A stretch of DNA of 64,000 bases from Macrotis lagotis (Eukaryota; Chordata; Mammalia; Peramelemorphia; Peramelidae): positions 3,842,239 to 3,906,238 of the forward strand of contig NC_133666.1 of assembly GCF_037893015.1 (NCBI RefSeq). The letters run 5' to 3'. The notes below the pieces were generated by a model. It was not told the origin of the DNA, did no database searches, and saw nothing but the letters and a program-made list of their open reading frames with translations. The stretch's first letter is position 1, and the number at the start of each line of letters is the position of its first letter. Below, piece by piece: positions 1 through 11,450 of this stretch. The position numbers were made by a program, and so were the translations under genes.

Positions 1-850
1 CCAAAGACCTGTGAAACCATGTATATCTTTTAACCTAGCAATGCCACTACTCGATCTGTATCTCAAAAGAGATTAAAAAACCACAAAAGGAAAAGAAAAT
101 ATATGTGCAAAAGTGTTTATAGCAGCTCTATTCTTTTCTTTTTTGCAAGACAATGGGGTTAAGTGACTTGCCCAAGGTCACACAGCTAGGTAATCATTAA
201 GTGTCTGAGACCAGATTTGAACTCAGGTCCTTGACTCCAGGGCCAATGTTCTATCCACTGTGCCACCCAGACGCCCCATAGCAGCTCTTTTCTTGTGGCA
301 GGGAGATGGAAATGGAGGGGATACATATGAATTGGGGGATGACTGAATAATTTGTCATATATGATTTTGATAGAATACTATTCCGTTGTGGGAAATAATG
401 AGCAGAAGCTCTCAGAAAAATCTGGAAAAACTTACATGGAATGATGCAAAGTCAAATGTACTGTGTGCAAAATAACAGCAATACTGTAAGGTGATCAGCT
501 GCAAATATTAGTCCAGCAATACAGTGATCCAGGATAACTCTGAAGGACTTAAAATGAAAAATGCTATCTTCAGAGCTAGAACTGATATTTGAATATAGAT
601 TGATGAATTTTTTTACTTTACTTTTCTTGAGTTTTTTAAATTGTGTTTTTTTCATAACGTAACAATTATGGAAATATTTTGCTTTACTACACATGAATGA
701 CCTATATCAAATCCCTAGCCTTCTCAATGGGGGACAGGATGGGGAGGGAGGAAGGCAGAGATTCAAAGTCTTCAAAACAAATGTTAAAAATTATTTTTAC
801 ATGTAACTGAAGAAAAATAAAATACTAAAAATGAAAAGAAAAAGAAAGAT
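1..850 (+). mobile_element. L1 3' end (ORF2 C-terminus and 3' UTR)
   Basis: The sequence matches the C-terminal ORF2 and 3' UTR layout of marsupial L1: 'tttatagcagctct', a stretch like 'gaattgggggatgactgaa', then an A-rich tail with AATAAA near 816. The element enters from beyond the left edge and is split by a SINE at 130-277. Its reading frame is broken. The family is recognised by similarity to the other L1 3' ends in this window (for example 23.9-24.6 kb and, inverted, 61.5-62.4 kb). Confidence 0.75.
130..277 (-). mobile_element. Short marsupial CORE-SINE (WSINE1-like) with 11-bp TSD
   Basis: In inverted orientation it reads T-rich tail, 'gcaagacaatggggttaagtgacttg', the CORE, then the tRNA-like head ending 'gtgccacccag'. 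The duplication ATAGCAGCTCT lies directly on both sides (119-129 and 278-288), so this is a retroposition into the L1 3' end. Confidence 0.9.
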
Positions 851-2095
851 GCAGTGGGAACTTCCTTTTGATTATGACTTTCAGGTAGTCCAATAATTAT
901 GACATAGTCTCTCTTGGATCTGTTTTCCAAGTCAGTTGTTTTTTCCAGTGAGGAATTTCATATTTTCTTCTATTTTGTTCATTCTTTTGAATTTGATTGA
1001 TTCTCAGTGTCTCATAGAGTTATTAATTTCTACTTACCAGATTCTAACTTTTCAGGAGTTGTTTTCTGCAGTTAGCATTGGTACCTCCTTTTCCATTTGC
1101 TCAATTGTATTTTTTAAGGAGTCATTTCCTTCCATGAATTTTTGTGTCTCCTTTACTATTTGGTCAATTCTACTTTTAAGCACTTCTTTCCTTTTAAGCT
1201 ATTGACTCTTTTTTTCATAATTCTCTTGTATCACTTTTATTTCTTTTCCCAATTTTTCTTCTTCCTAGACCACTTCCATTTTTCTTTGGGGTTTTTGCCC
1301 ACAGACGTTTTGACATGGTTCCCTTCTTCTGACTTTGTTTTGGTCTTTCCTATCACAACTTTCTGTGGTCATATTCTATATTTATTATTTTTTTTTGCTC
1401 ATCTTTTTTGACCTTTATCTTATCTTTTAATTTGAACTCTGCTCCTGCAGGGGCTGCAGGCCCTGGTTATTTACCTGGTGCTGCTGCTGCACTATTGTTT
1501 CTCTGAAAAACCCATGGGGGACTTGAGTGTCTGGTACTGGCCTAAGGAGGTAGGGTAGGGGTAGCTGGCACTGTTGAAGAACCTAGGGTTCTGGCTACTT
1601 AGATGTACTGAGGCAATGTCCTAGTGCTGATGTCTGACTCATGTTGAGACAGATTGGATGTGTTTGCATTTCCCTGGAGCTATGTGATGGTCTGAGCCCT
1701 GAATGCTGCCTGTTTGTCCAGGGTTGCACCAAAACACAGTGGTTCGCAGATTTAGAGTCTACCTATTTCCCTGTTTCTGTTGAGGCATGGGGATTTCTGG
1801 TGTTGGCCTTTGCCTGTTCCATCATACTCAAGACCTTCTTCTGTTTTGCTGAGGTGGGGCTTGTTGCTGGCTTGCTGGGATGCTTCCTGTCTTGGGCTGT
1901 ATTCCCTTTTACCTGAGTGAGACAGAACTTCTTTTTGTCAATCTTTCAAGTATCTTGGGCTAAAAGATTCTTTCATCCTACCTTTTTGCTGTTTCTGCTG
2001 TTCTAAGATTTGTTTGAGGACAGTATTTTATGGTTGTCTGGAGGTGAATATGGAGGAGTTACAGTGATTTATTGCTTACTCCACCATCTTGGCTC
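846..2095 (-). mobile_element. L1 5' UTR and start of ORF1
   Basis: Read on the minus strand it begins with an L1-like 5' terminus (a GCCAAGATGGTGGAGTAAG motif near 2070-2090). A GC-richer 5' UTR follows to about 1450, then an A/G-rich stretch encoding the lysine/glutamate-rich coiled-coil start of ORF1. ORF1 is interrupted and the 3' part is missing. The YY1-like AAGATGG near the 5' end is typical of L1 promoters. Confidence 0.7.
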
Positions 2096-3114
2096 CTGGC
2101 AGTAGATCTACTAGATGAAGAAGAGGTTTTGAATTCCATTAAGCTCCTTCCTTGTGGCAAAGCAACTGGTATTGATTCCATTCCAGCTGAGATCATAAGG
2201 TAGGCATACAAAAGTTACTGCAAATCATCTGGGTTGTATGTCAAGAGGAAGTAATCCCCCAGGAATTCAATGATGCTGTTATTGTCCATCTCTACAAAGG
2301 AAAGGGTAATAGATTGTCCTAAGACAATCACGGTGGAGGTAGTGGTGGTGGGGGGGGGGGGATATTTCTCTTAGTCATTGCTGGTGAGATTCTTGCCAGA
2401 GTTCTCTTTAATAGGCTGATCCTTCACCTGGAAGATGGTCACCTCCCTGAGAGCCAGTATGGCTTCAGAAAGGGTTGAGGAACAGTTGATATAGTGTTTG
2501 CTGTCCAACAATTCCAGGAGAAATGTGAGGAGCAGATTAGAGGTCTATACATAGCATTCATTGATTTAACTAAGGCTTTTGATACTGTCAGTCATGAAGT
2601 TTTGTGAAAAATGGTGGCAGAATCTGATTGCCCAGAGAAGTTCATCAATATTGTATGTCAGTTTCATGTTAGCATGAATTCTGGGTGATGAACAATGCTC
2701 TCATGTTTTCCCAGTCACCAATGGAGTGAAGCATGGCTGTGTACTTTCTCTCATGTTGTTGGATGCCTTCAAGAAAGACAAGAACAGCATCAAGGTCACC
2801 TGTTGCTCTGATGATAAATTTAACTTGAAAAGTCTACAAGCCAAAGTTAAAGGGAAGGGAGAGTTGTGGAATACTATTTTGTTCAAAGATGATTGTGTAT
2901 TCAATGCAGCTCTGAGGCTGAGATACAACAAAGTATGAATTGATTCTCTGCTACTTGTGCTTATTTTATCCTAACAACTAACACCAAGAAAAGAGGTCCC
3001 CCGCCCAAGCCAGCACCACATCATCCATATGTGGAACCATTGGTTACTACAAATGGAGAAATTTTGAATGCCATGGATAAGTTCATTTCACTTAGCAGTA
3101 TACTTTCCCAGCAT

Positions 3115-3192
<78 letters not shown>

Positions 3193-3940
3193 AGGTTGAT
3201 TCAAGTATTGGCAAGAGCTAACTCAGTGTATGGGAGACTCCAAAAGAAAGTGGGGAAGAAAAGAGACATTAGGCTGCTTACCAAACTGAAGGTCTACACA
3301 ACCACTGGGTTGACCTCAATGTTGTATGCGTATGAGACCTGGACAGTCTCCCAGTGCCATGTCAGGAAATTGAATCGACTGGATTTCAGTTGTCTTAGGA
3401 AGATTCTGAAGATCCCTGGCAGGAGAAGATACCAGACACCAAGGTCCTTTCTCCAGCTAAACTGCCAAGCATTCAAACTCTACTGCAGAGAGTACATCCC
3501 TGATGCCAAACGTACATTTGCCTAAAAAAACACTTGGTAGAGAATTCACACAAGACCATACTCACCCAGTGGTCTGAAGAGTGATATGCAGACATTTTCA
3601 AGATCTCTCTGAGGAACTTTGGAAAACTTTGTAACAAATGGGAGGTGTTGCTGCAGAAACTCCCAGCATGATGTGCTGTGAATGAAGGTGCTGTGCTCTA
3701 TGAGAAAAGCAGATTTAGAGTAGCTCAAAGGAAATAGGAGATGTGCTAATTTAGAGACATCACCACCCCAAATGTTCATGTGGACTATTTCTGCCCAATC
3801 TGTGGTAGAGCCTTCTGAGTTTCTAGTGTTCTGATCCCAACATAACGATGTCATTTTGAGAATGAAATACAACTCAATCCACTCCCAGCTAGAGAAGATA
3901 AAATGATAAAGTAGAAAGAAATAGAAAATCATAGACAATT
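2096..3940 (+). mobile_element. RTE-like LINE, reverse transcriptase to C-terminal zinc motif
   Basis: Translated pieces follow the order of an RTE-like LINE. First comes LLPCGKATGIDSIPAEI (about 2140-2195), then ESQYGFRKG (about 2450), then AFIDLTKAFDTVSHE (about 2545-2600). These are followed by VTNGVKHGCVLS (about 2710-2750), a degraded catalytic-loop region with DDC (about 2890), and CLRKILKIPGRR (about 3390-3430). A C-P-I-C-G-R-A-F Cys motif lies near 3800-3820. The order fits the LINE clade whose endonuclease resembles craniofacial development protein 2. The copy has several stops and shifts, and a (CA)n(TA)n block sits inside it. It starts just after the L1 5' end at 2095. The subfamily is uncertain (RTE-BovB or RTE-X like). 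Confidence 0.75.
3117..3188. repeat. (CA)n(TA)n microsatellite
   Basis: About 44 bases of CA followed by about 28 bases of TA. It sits within the reverse transcriptase part of the RTE-like LINE, where the open frame runs through it and gives a Thr-His/Tyr-Ile stretch. Confidence 0.98.
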
Positions 3941-4455
3941 TTGATCAAAGATTGTGTCCAAGATTGAAGGCCAGGAGATAGAAATAAGCTGTCTTGGTAA
4001 CCCTGAGAAAGTTTAGTAAGAAAAATGTTAGTTAATGAATTTTTTTTCCTAGAAAAGAGACTACTCTACTGTACAGTAAGTGTATTTTCCTCCTAACATG
4101 AAGAAACCCAATCTCATTTGACCTAGTTCCACGCTCCTAAATATTCTGCTAGGGCATTGCAATCCAGCTACTCTGCTTCTAGAAAACCCAAGTTCTCTAA
4201 GATTCTGATTGTCTAGTGCTGAAGATGATATTAGGTCTGACATTTCAGATAGGCCCTTGAAGAATCCTGACTTGAGATTCTTCATGTCTTATCAGACACA
4301 TTAGAGGCCTAAAATTTAACATGCCCATGGAGTTAAATTGATAACTATGAACTGAACTACAATATTAGGAAAAACCAAGAGGGTAAACAGATATACACAT
4401 TAAATGTTTTTGAAAATATCTCGGCAGGCAAGGCAGTAAAGAGACCTTTGACTGA
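3941..4455. other. No gene seen
   Basis: AT-rich sequence between two LINE copies. I recognise no coding region or known repeat here; the first bases may be the 3' end of the preceding LINE. Confidence 0.5.
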
Positions 4456-6610
4456 AAGAAGAATGGTGGAGGTAGGATGGCAGAATAAAGGCTTGCCTAA
4501 GTTCTCCCCCAAACACCTCAAAATATCTTTATATAACAATTTTAAACAAATTCTGGAGCAGCAGAACCCACAATAAGACAGCCAAACAACTTTCCAGTCT
4601 AATAAAACTTAGAAGGTTGGCAGAAAGGTCTATTGCACAAGGGTGAGAGAGGAGTACAGTCCAACTCGGACTATTCCAGCATAGTACCCCAGGACAGTCC
4701 TCAGGGTGAGTGAACCAGCACTAGCAGTCATTGATTCCAGATCTCACAGCCCACAGTGGGTCAAACTCCTGGTCAGAAGGAGATTACAGGGGTCTCTTTG
4801 CTACCACTGAAGTAGGACTCTGTTGCTTTGTCCATATTCAGATCCAGGTGGCAGTCCTGGGGGACATTCCCAGGTTGAGGAAGAGCACTAACACATCAGT
4901 TTGCAGTCACAAGGGAGGAGAGAATCTCCTTATAGTTCCAGGGCAGAAAAAGATACTTATGATCACTCAAAAACCAGATCACTCATAAACCAGACTGCAA
5001 GCCAGGAGAGTAGTCCTCTCCTTAAATATCACCTTGGAAAAACTGAACATTTATAGATACCTAGAAATATCTCTGGAAACAGTTGCAAAAAACCCCAAAA
5101 GCTTGGGACAATGTGCCCTCCACCTTGGAAGCTAAGACCTACTTCAAGAAAATCAAATAATAGGCTGGTAAAATGAACAAACATCAAAAACTCCCCCAAA
5201 ACTCTGACCATAAAATGTTGTTATTGTAACAAGGAAGATCAAAATATATACTCAGAAGAAGATAATAAAGTCAACACTTCTACATCCAAAACCTCCAAGA
5301 GAAATATGAATTGTTCTCAGGCCATGAACAAGTTCAAAAAGGATTTTGAAAACCAAGTAGAAGAGGTAGAGGAAAAATTGGGAAAAGAAATGGGAGTGAT
5401 GCAAGAAAACCATGAAAAATGAGTCAGTAGACAATGCTGAAGAAAATAACACATTAAACCAGACTTGGCTAAAAGCTAAAAGAGATAGAAAAAACCAATA
5501 AGGAGAAGAATGCCTTTAAAATTAGAATTGATCAAATGCAAAAGGAGATACAAAAGCTCCCTGAGGAAAATAATTCTTTAAAATATAGAATTGAGCAAGG
5601 AAAAGCTAATGACTTTATTTATGAGAAATCAGGAAACAATAAAACAAAACTAAAAGTATGAAAAATTGGAAGAAAATGTGAAATAGCTCCTGAAAAAACA
5701 ACTGACCTGGAAAATAGATGCAGAAGACAGAATTTAAAAATTACTGGACTACCTAAAAGCCATGAACCAAAAAAGGAGCCTAGACAGCATAATGATGATT
5801 TCATGATTACCAAGGAAAACTGCCCTGAAGAGAGTAAAATAGAAATTGAAAGAATCCACCAATCACCTCCTGAAAGAATCCCAAAATGAAATCTTACAGG
5901 AATATTATAGCCCGATTTCAGAGATCCTAGGTTCAAGGAGAAAATATTGCAAGCAACCAAAAAGAAACATTTAAGTATTATGGAGCCATGGTCAGGAAAG
6001 TGCAAGATTTAACAGTTTCTACATTGAAAGATCATAGCCCTTGAAATGTGATATTCCAGAAAGCGAAAGATCTTGAATTACACTCAAGTATCAACTACCA
6101 GCAAAACTGAGCATACTCTATCGGGGGAAAGATGAACATAGGGGACTTTCAAGCTTTCCTGATGAAAAGACAAAAATTGAATAGAAATTTGATCTTTAAA
6201 TATGAGACTCAAGTGAAGCATAAAAAGATTAACAGGAAAGGGAAATCATAAATGACTTAATGATGTTGAACTGTTTCTATTCCTATAAGGGAAGATGATA
6301 CTGATAATATATAAATTTTCTCATTATCAGGGCAGTCAGAAGGAATAAATATAGACAGAGAGCACAGATGTGAGTTGAATGTGAAGGGATGATATCTAAA
6401 AAATAAAATTAAGAGATGAGAGGAATATATAGGGAGAAAGGGAAAGGGAGAGATAAAATGGTATAAATATCATATAAAAGAGGCAAGAAAATCTTTTACA
6501 ATAAAGGGAAGGCAGAGTAGTGGTAAAAGGGGAGTGAATGAACCTTACACCCATCAGAATAACATACACATTCAACTGGGTACAGAAATCTATCTTACCC
6601 TACTGGAAAA
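4456..6610 (+). mobile_element. L1/HAL1-type element: 5' UTR, ORF1, purine-rich spacer
   Basis: The 5' end has the L1-like AGGATGGCAGAATAAAGGC motif (about 4478). A 5' UTR runs to about 5170. ORF1 starts near 5173 (ATGAACAAACATC). ORF1 then reads as a Lys/Glu-rich coiled coil (about 5300-5650), an RNA-binding region whose key segment resembles ENRCRRQNLKITGLPKSHE (about 5710-5765), and the C-terminal domain to about 6000. A purine-rich stretch follows, as in the L1 inter-ORF region. ORF1 carries several stops and shifts. No reverse transcriptase follows before the next repeat. Confidence 0.7.
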
Positions 6611-6790
6611 TATGAGGCAAAGGCTGCACAGATTGCGTAACATAGCTTGCTTTGTCCTTACCCAAATATTTCCAGTAAACTGAATTTTGTCTCAACCCCA
6701 AGGAGGTCAAAATTTAACTACAACCAGATTTAAGTGAAAGGGAAGGCACAGAACTCAAACTCTGTCTAAGGTGTTAAAAAGTTTTTTTTA
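6611..6790 (-). repeat. Unclassified dispersed repeat, inverted partial copy
   Basis: This 180-base segment is the approximate reverse complement of 17366-17500. 'caaactctgtctaaggtg' here pairs with 'caccttagacagagtttg' there, and 'cccaaatatttccagtaaac' pairs with a matching stretch near 17455-17470. I cannot name the family; an LTR or an internal piece of a larger element is possible. Confidence 0.6.
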
Positions 6791-6845
6791 AAGGAACAGG
6801 ACCTATATGTACAAAAATATTTATAGCAGCTCTTTTCATTGTTCA
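6791..6845 (+). mobile_element. Short L1 ORF2 C-terminal piece
   Basis: 'acaaaaatatttatagcag' followed by 'ctcttttc' is the same ORF2 C-terminal signature seen at 115-130. Only about 55 bases remain, next to the minus-strand RTE-like copy. Confidence 0.6.
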
Positions 6846-6849
6846 TTGT

Positions 6850-8420
6850 TACGCCGAAATTAACACAAGACCAGAGAATCGATCCATAATTCTCTAGGCA
6901 ACCAAATTTTGACATAATTTTTCCACAACTGATAGTTATCAGTCTTTGGACAGATATTCAAACATTGTATACAGACTTCTACTCTCCTACTGACGTTTTT
7001 TTCCCAGAATTTTTGGGCAGCAAATACCATATCAACTGTTCCTCGACCCTTTTTGAGGTCACACTGGTTCCCAGGGAGCTGACCATCTTCCAGGTGAAGG
7101 ATCAGTCAAGTAAGAAGGACTCTGGCAAGAATCTTACCGGTAATGACTAAAAAAGAAACACTTCTGTGATGATCACAAGGCAATCTATAGAGATAGACAA
7201 TGGAAACACCCTTGAGTTCCTGGGGGACAATCTCTCCTGGAAAATTTCAGTCTGCTTTTGTATGAACAATGGATCCCCCCACCTTGTAAATCTCAATTAT
7301 CAGCACCAGGTGCTTTGCCACATGAAAGGAGCCTAATGGCATTCAAAACCTTTTCTTCAGTTGTAACTTCTGCTAGTGATGGATTGACTTCAACTTGAAG
7401 TAAACGGTCAATGGCTTCTGCTTTGGTTGATGACAATCTATTAAGAACACTATGGAAATGTCCAACCCATCTCTCAAGGATAATGTTCCTCTCATTAATC
7501 AATGTGGCTCCATCAGCCCTGGGTGGTTGAGATGCACTATAAGTCTTTGGCCCATAAATAGTCTTTAGGGCATCATAAAAGCATTTTGGATTGTTAATAT
7601 CTACATAAAACTGTATTTCATCTGCCTTCTTACTGAGCTAAGAGTTCTGCATTCCTCTAAGGCTTGCTTGGACTTTACTTTTGATGGAATCAAATGCTGC
7701 CTCCTTAGAAATGCATGAACTGTCCTGCTGGTAAGCCCTGTGGAGTTCTTGCTTTTCATTTAGCAGCTTCTGTATTTCCTCATCATTTTCATCAAACTAG
7801 TCTTGATGTTTGCAAGTGTTCTGACCCAGATGAGTAAATGCAATGCGATACAACTCCACCAGATCTCTGAAAGTTGCCCATTGTTTTTCTGCATCACTGT
7901 TGCCAAATGTGTGTTGGTTCAACTTTCCCTCCAGGGTAGCAGCAAACTGTTCCTGTGCAGAGAGACCTCTAATCTATTGATACTCATTCTTCTAGTAATC
8001 ATTTTGCCTGGGGGCCACCGCTTCTGCTGAATGTGAATATTTAGCTTGGAGAGGATCAGTCCAGCACTCTGCACCACATAAAATGCCTTCTTCATTCTCA
8101 CATCTTGTCTGTCTCTTCTCACTATCACACAGTCTATTAGATACCGATATTTGTTACAAGGGTGCAACCAGGAAGATTTATTACACTTAGGTAAACAGAA
8201 AACAGAGTTTCTGATGAGGTCATGAGATACACAAGTCTTCAGCAGTAGGTGATCATTGCTAGTGCTATTTCCAATTCCATTTTTCCGGAGGACTCCCAGA
8301 TAGGTCTGGTAGTCTGAGCCTACTCCAGCATCATCACCACCAATTATAATAATGCACAAAATATCTGGAGTCCTACATAATACCTGGAGCTTAAAGCTAA
8401 TCTCCTTCTAGAACTATGCC
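6850..8420 (-). mobile_element. RTE-like LINE, endonuclease to reverse transcriptase
   Basis: The minus strand encodes, in order, an endonuclease segment at 8359-7919 (AGVGSDYQTYLGVLRKNGIG, then YLIDCVIVRRDRQDVR, then LSKLNIHIQQKRWPPGK). The linker and finger segment at 7502-7293 follows (ILERWVGHFHSVLNRLSS, then LSCGKAPGAD). A weaker stretch at 7260-6850 matches the next part of the reverse transcriptase (KRVEEQLIWYLL-like). These are hallmarks of the LINE with a CFDP2-like endonuclease. This copy covers the 5' half, while the plus-strand copy at 2.1-3.9 kb covers the 3' half; they overlap at the GKAPG motif. It is interrupted in several places and is not functional. Confidence 0.8.
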
Positions 8421-8980
8421 AGTGTCTACAGATTCCTTAGTTCTTGTTCCTTACCATCCCCAGACATCAGAACAAACTAAGAATGAATAGAACATTAAAG
8501 AATTCTTTAAGAATTTTGAATGCAATAGTCTTTGGAATTAAGTTGACTTAGTACTATATCTCAGCCCTGATGAAAAGTCTCACTCCACCTTCTAGCTAGA
8601 GGCATCTCTCCCTTTTAGTTAATGTTTGGGAAAGCCATGAATTTGAGGATGTGACCTTTTTCTTTCCTACTCTTGAGACCAATCAGAATGAAATACAATA
8701 TTTGAAGGTTTTACTTTCTTCTATAGGAGAAGCATAGTGGGGGGTAAGTTGAGCCTGGCAAGATGACTTGAGAAATTGATGCATCAGGACTCATCCAGAG
8801 ATAATTTGTATGTCAAGATCTTCCATTGTCAAAATAAATTAGCCCTCCACATTAGGAAGGACACTTCCAGGTGTTATTGCTTTAGGAGAGATCTAATTGG
8901 ATACACAACAGCCATATTTTAAACCAGCTCCAAATCAAGAATAGACTATTATTCCTATTAAAGGACTAAAGTATAAAATC
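8421..8980. other. No gene seen
   Basis: Unremarkable AT-rich sequence with no open frame of note and no repeat I can name. Confidence 0.5.
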
Positions 8981-9225
8981 AGCTTGGTGGTGCAGTGGAA
9001 AGAACACAGTCAAGGAGACCTGCATTCAAAACCAGCCTCAGACACTTACTAGCTATGTGATTCTGGGCAACGTTACCATACCCTGTTTGCCTCAGTTTCC
9101 TCATTTGGAAAATGAGTTGGAGAAGGAAATGGCAAACCACTCTAATATCTTTGCCAGGAAAACCTCAAATGGGTTCACAAGAGTCTGAGATGACTGAAAT
9201 AACAGAACAACAAAACAAATTTTCT
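8981..9225 (+). mobile_element. Mar-1-like CORE-SINE with RTE/BovB-like tail
   Basis: A tRNA-like head ('ggtggtgcagtggaaagaac') is followed by the CORE ('cagacacttactagctatgtga'), then 'gagaaggaaatggcaaacca'. The tail 'gatgactgaaataacagaac' plus an ACAA run resembles the 3' end of BovB/RTE LINEs, as reported for Mar-1. Confidence 0.85.
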
Positions 9226-9349
9226 CCTGTACAAAGGAATAAAGTAATCTGAAAAAGGGCCATTTTGATAGGCTTCTTTATTACTCTTTATATTACCCAG
9301 GCCCTCAAATGTCTTCTACCTTGATGAAAAACAATGGGGAGTTTGCATA

Positions 9350-9665
9350 TTTTCTTTGTGGTGCAGTGGATAGAGCACTGACCTTGGAGTCAGGAGGACA
9401 AGAGTTCAAATTTGACCTCAGACACTTGCCACTTACTAGCTGTGTAACCTTGGACAAGTCACTTCACTCTGCCTTTCATCCAGGGCCATCTCCAGGTATC
9501 CTGATTCCTATTTCTCTGGCCACTGGACCCAGATGACTCCAGAGGAAAAGGTAAGGCTGGTGACTTAGCACAACCCCCCCCCCCCATTGAAATCTAATTC
9601 ATGTGCTTGTCTCAGCATCACTTCCCTGATGTTATGGTCTTCTTTGAGGATGAAGGACAAACCTC
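9350..9665 (+). mobile_element. CORE-SINE with L2/L3-like tail
   Basis: The head 'tggtgcagtggatagagc' and CORE are followed by 'ctggccactggacccagatg', a C-run, and the terminal 'ggatgaaggacaaac'. The same tail recurs in six other copies in the window. Confidence 0.85.
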
Positions 9666-9825
9666 AAATCAACCCTGATGTGAGTGAAAGCACTTATGTC
9701 TTTTTTTACCAGAGGATTTTGTGAGTGGAAAATTGAGGGAAGTATGGTTGATGAGCCTGAAAATGTAGTACTCTGTTAGACATAATTTTCTTAGACTAAA
9801 AATAAAACAAACAAAATAATAGAGT

Positions 9826-10003
9826 AATCTGGGTCCAGTGGTCAGATATGAATCAGGAACACTGGAGATAGCCTTGGATATAAGGCAATCAGGTTTGAAC
9901 AACTTGACCAAAGTTGCCCAGCTAGTAAGTGTCTGAGGTAGGATTTGAACTCAGGCCCACCTGATTTCAGGGTCAGCACTCTATCCATTGCACCATCTCA
10001 TTC
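9826..10003 (-). mobile_element. CORE-SINE, L2/L3-tail type, 3' truncated
   Basis: Inverted copy containing 'ggtccagtggtcagatatga', 'cccagctagtaagtgtctga' and a terminal 'ctatccattgcaccatct'. It lacks the far tail. Confidence 0.75.
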
Positions 10004-11090
10004 CTTACATAGAAACTCTTATTCTGAATTAGCACCTTTGCCTAACAGATTTTTAATTGCTATTGATAGGTGTGGTCATGTTTATGCTCGAATAAGGCCT
10101 AGATGGTGGTGTTGGTTTCATTCAGTATTTCAGAATATCACTTCTAGAAATGATAGTCCTTCTACTTTCAGGTCTTGACAGATTCTAGTGGCACTTTTTA
10201 ACAACCCTAGCTTAGTGAAGCACTTTTAATGAATTGTTTCAAAAACCAATATTAATAGGTTCTATTACCTTATGTACTCACTAGTCAGAGCTGTTGTGGA
10301 AGGCTTTTGCCAGTGGATCCAAATGGGTTCATTCTTGGGCCAATAATGATTTGTTTGATACTGTCCTAGGGGGAATAGATATAGGAACTGGTATTGTGAT
10401 TTTTTTGATGTAGAAATTTTAACTATTTTATAACAAATACGCTGAGTGCTCTGGTCTATACTGCGTAATTAGACTGGAATTTGAGGAGAGCATGGAACTA
10501 AACTGTCTGGAATAAACCAAAAGTAGGAAGGAGCCTTACTGTTTCTCTTCTTATTAATTGTTATGTGACTAGGGAGAATCCTTAGAATAGCTGAACAAGA
10601 ATTAGCCCACAGTGTGCACCATTGCTATAATGTTTTTAAGGGATATCCCAAGGGAATTTTGTTCTGAATTTTCTAATTCATCTCATGAGAATTTTAATGA
10701 TTCTTTTGTTTTTAGTATGGTTCTGGCCATGTTGATTATACAGACATTCAAGAACTTGGCTCTCTTGGGTTTATCTTGAATTTGAAACCATTTGAACTCT
10801 CTAAGAAAGTGATAGTACAAAATAGTATCAAAGGAGGGAATTTGTAAGGAATAAACGAGGGTTAGATTGCAACATGGGGCAGCAAAGGAAAAAGGAAAGA
10901 TAAAGAATGAGAAAACTACACAGTATCAGGGAAACAATGAACATGAGCCTGAACCAACTCTGATAGTGGAGGACATAAGGGCATGGCATGATATGGTCTA
11001 TAAGGTCACAAACAGTCAGACACAACTAAAGGGCTAAACAACAACAAATTGTAACTGAATGATTTTAAGGTGTAGTCTTTTAGAATTTTT
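10004..11090. other. No gene seen
   Basis: About 1.1 kb without a convincing coding region or nameable repeat. The segment near 10990-11050 ('cagacacaactaaagggc' then an ACAACA run) looks like the end of a plus-strand Mar-1/RTE tail. Confidence 0.45.
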
Positions 11091-11324
11091 TTCCCAATGA
11101 TGTCTGACTCTCTGTGACCCTATGAGGGTTTTCTTGGCAAAGATACTGGAATGATTTGTCATTTTCTTCTCTGTCTTATTTTCCAGGTGAGGAAACCAAG
11201 ACAAACAGGGCAAAATGACTTGCTCAGGGTCACACAGTTACGAGGTGTCTGAGACTGGATTTCAGTTCATGAAGATGAGTCTTCCTGACTCCAGACCCTA
11301 TGACTCGATTACTCCATCTAGATG
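11091..11324 (-). mobile_element. Mar-1-like CORE-SINE
   Basis: Inverted RTE-type tail ('gatgtctgactctctgtgac'), then 'ttttcttggcaaagatactg', then CORE ('agggtcacacagttacgagg') and a worn head. Confidence 0.75.
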
Positions 11325-11344
11325 GCCAAAAAGTGGCTAGACTA

Positions 11345-11450
11345 TGGGGTTTTTTCCTTGGCAAGAATTCTGAAGTGGTTTGCTGGTTCTTTCTCCAATG
11401 GCTTAAGATCAAGGTGAAATGACTTGCCAGCTACAGGCCCAGAGCTGTAC
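11345..11450 (-). mobile_element. Mar-1-like CORE-SINE fragment
   Basis: A second, shorter inverted piece with 'cttggcaagaattctgaagt' and 'aaatgacttgccag'. It directly follows the previous copy. Confidence 0.5.

Noticed and set aside
1-2095. A single 5'-inverted L1 made by twin priming
   Set aside because: The order is wrong: the 3' end with A-tail comes first and the inverted 5' part after it. Two separate insertions fit better.
3031-3525. 164-codon frame with a His-Thr and Tyr-Ile run
   Set aside because: It is LINE reverse transcriptase sequence with a microsatellite inside, not a host gene.
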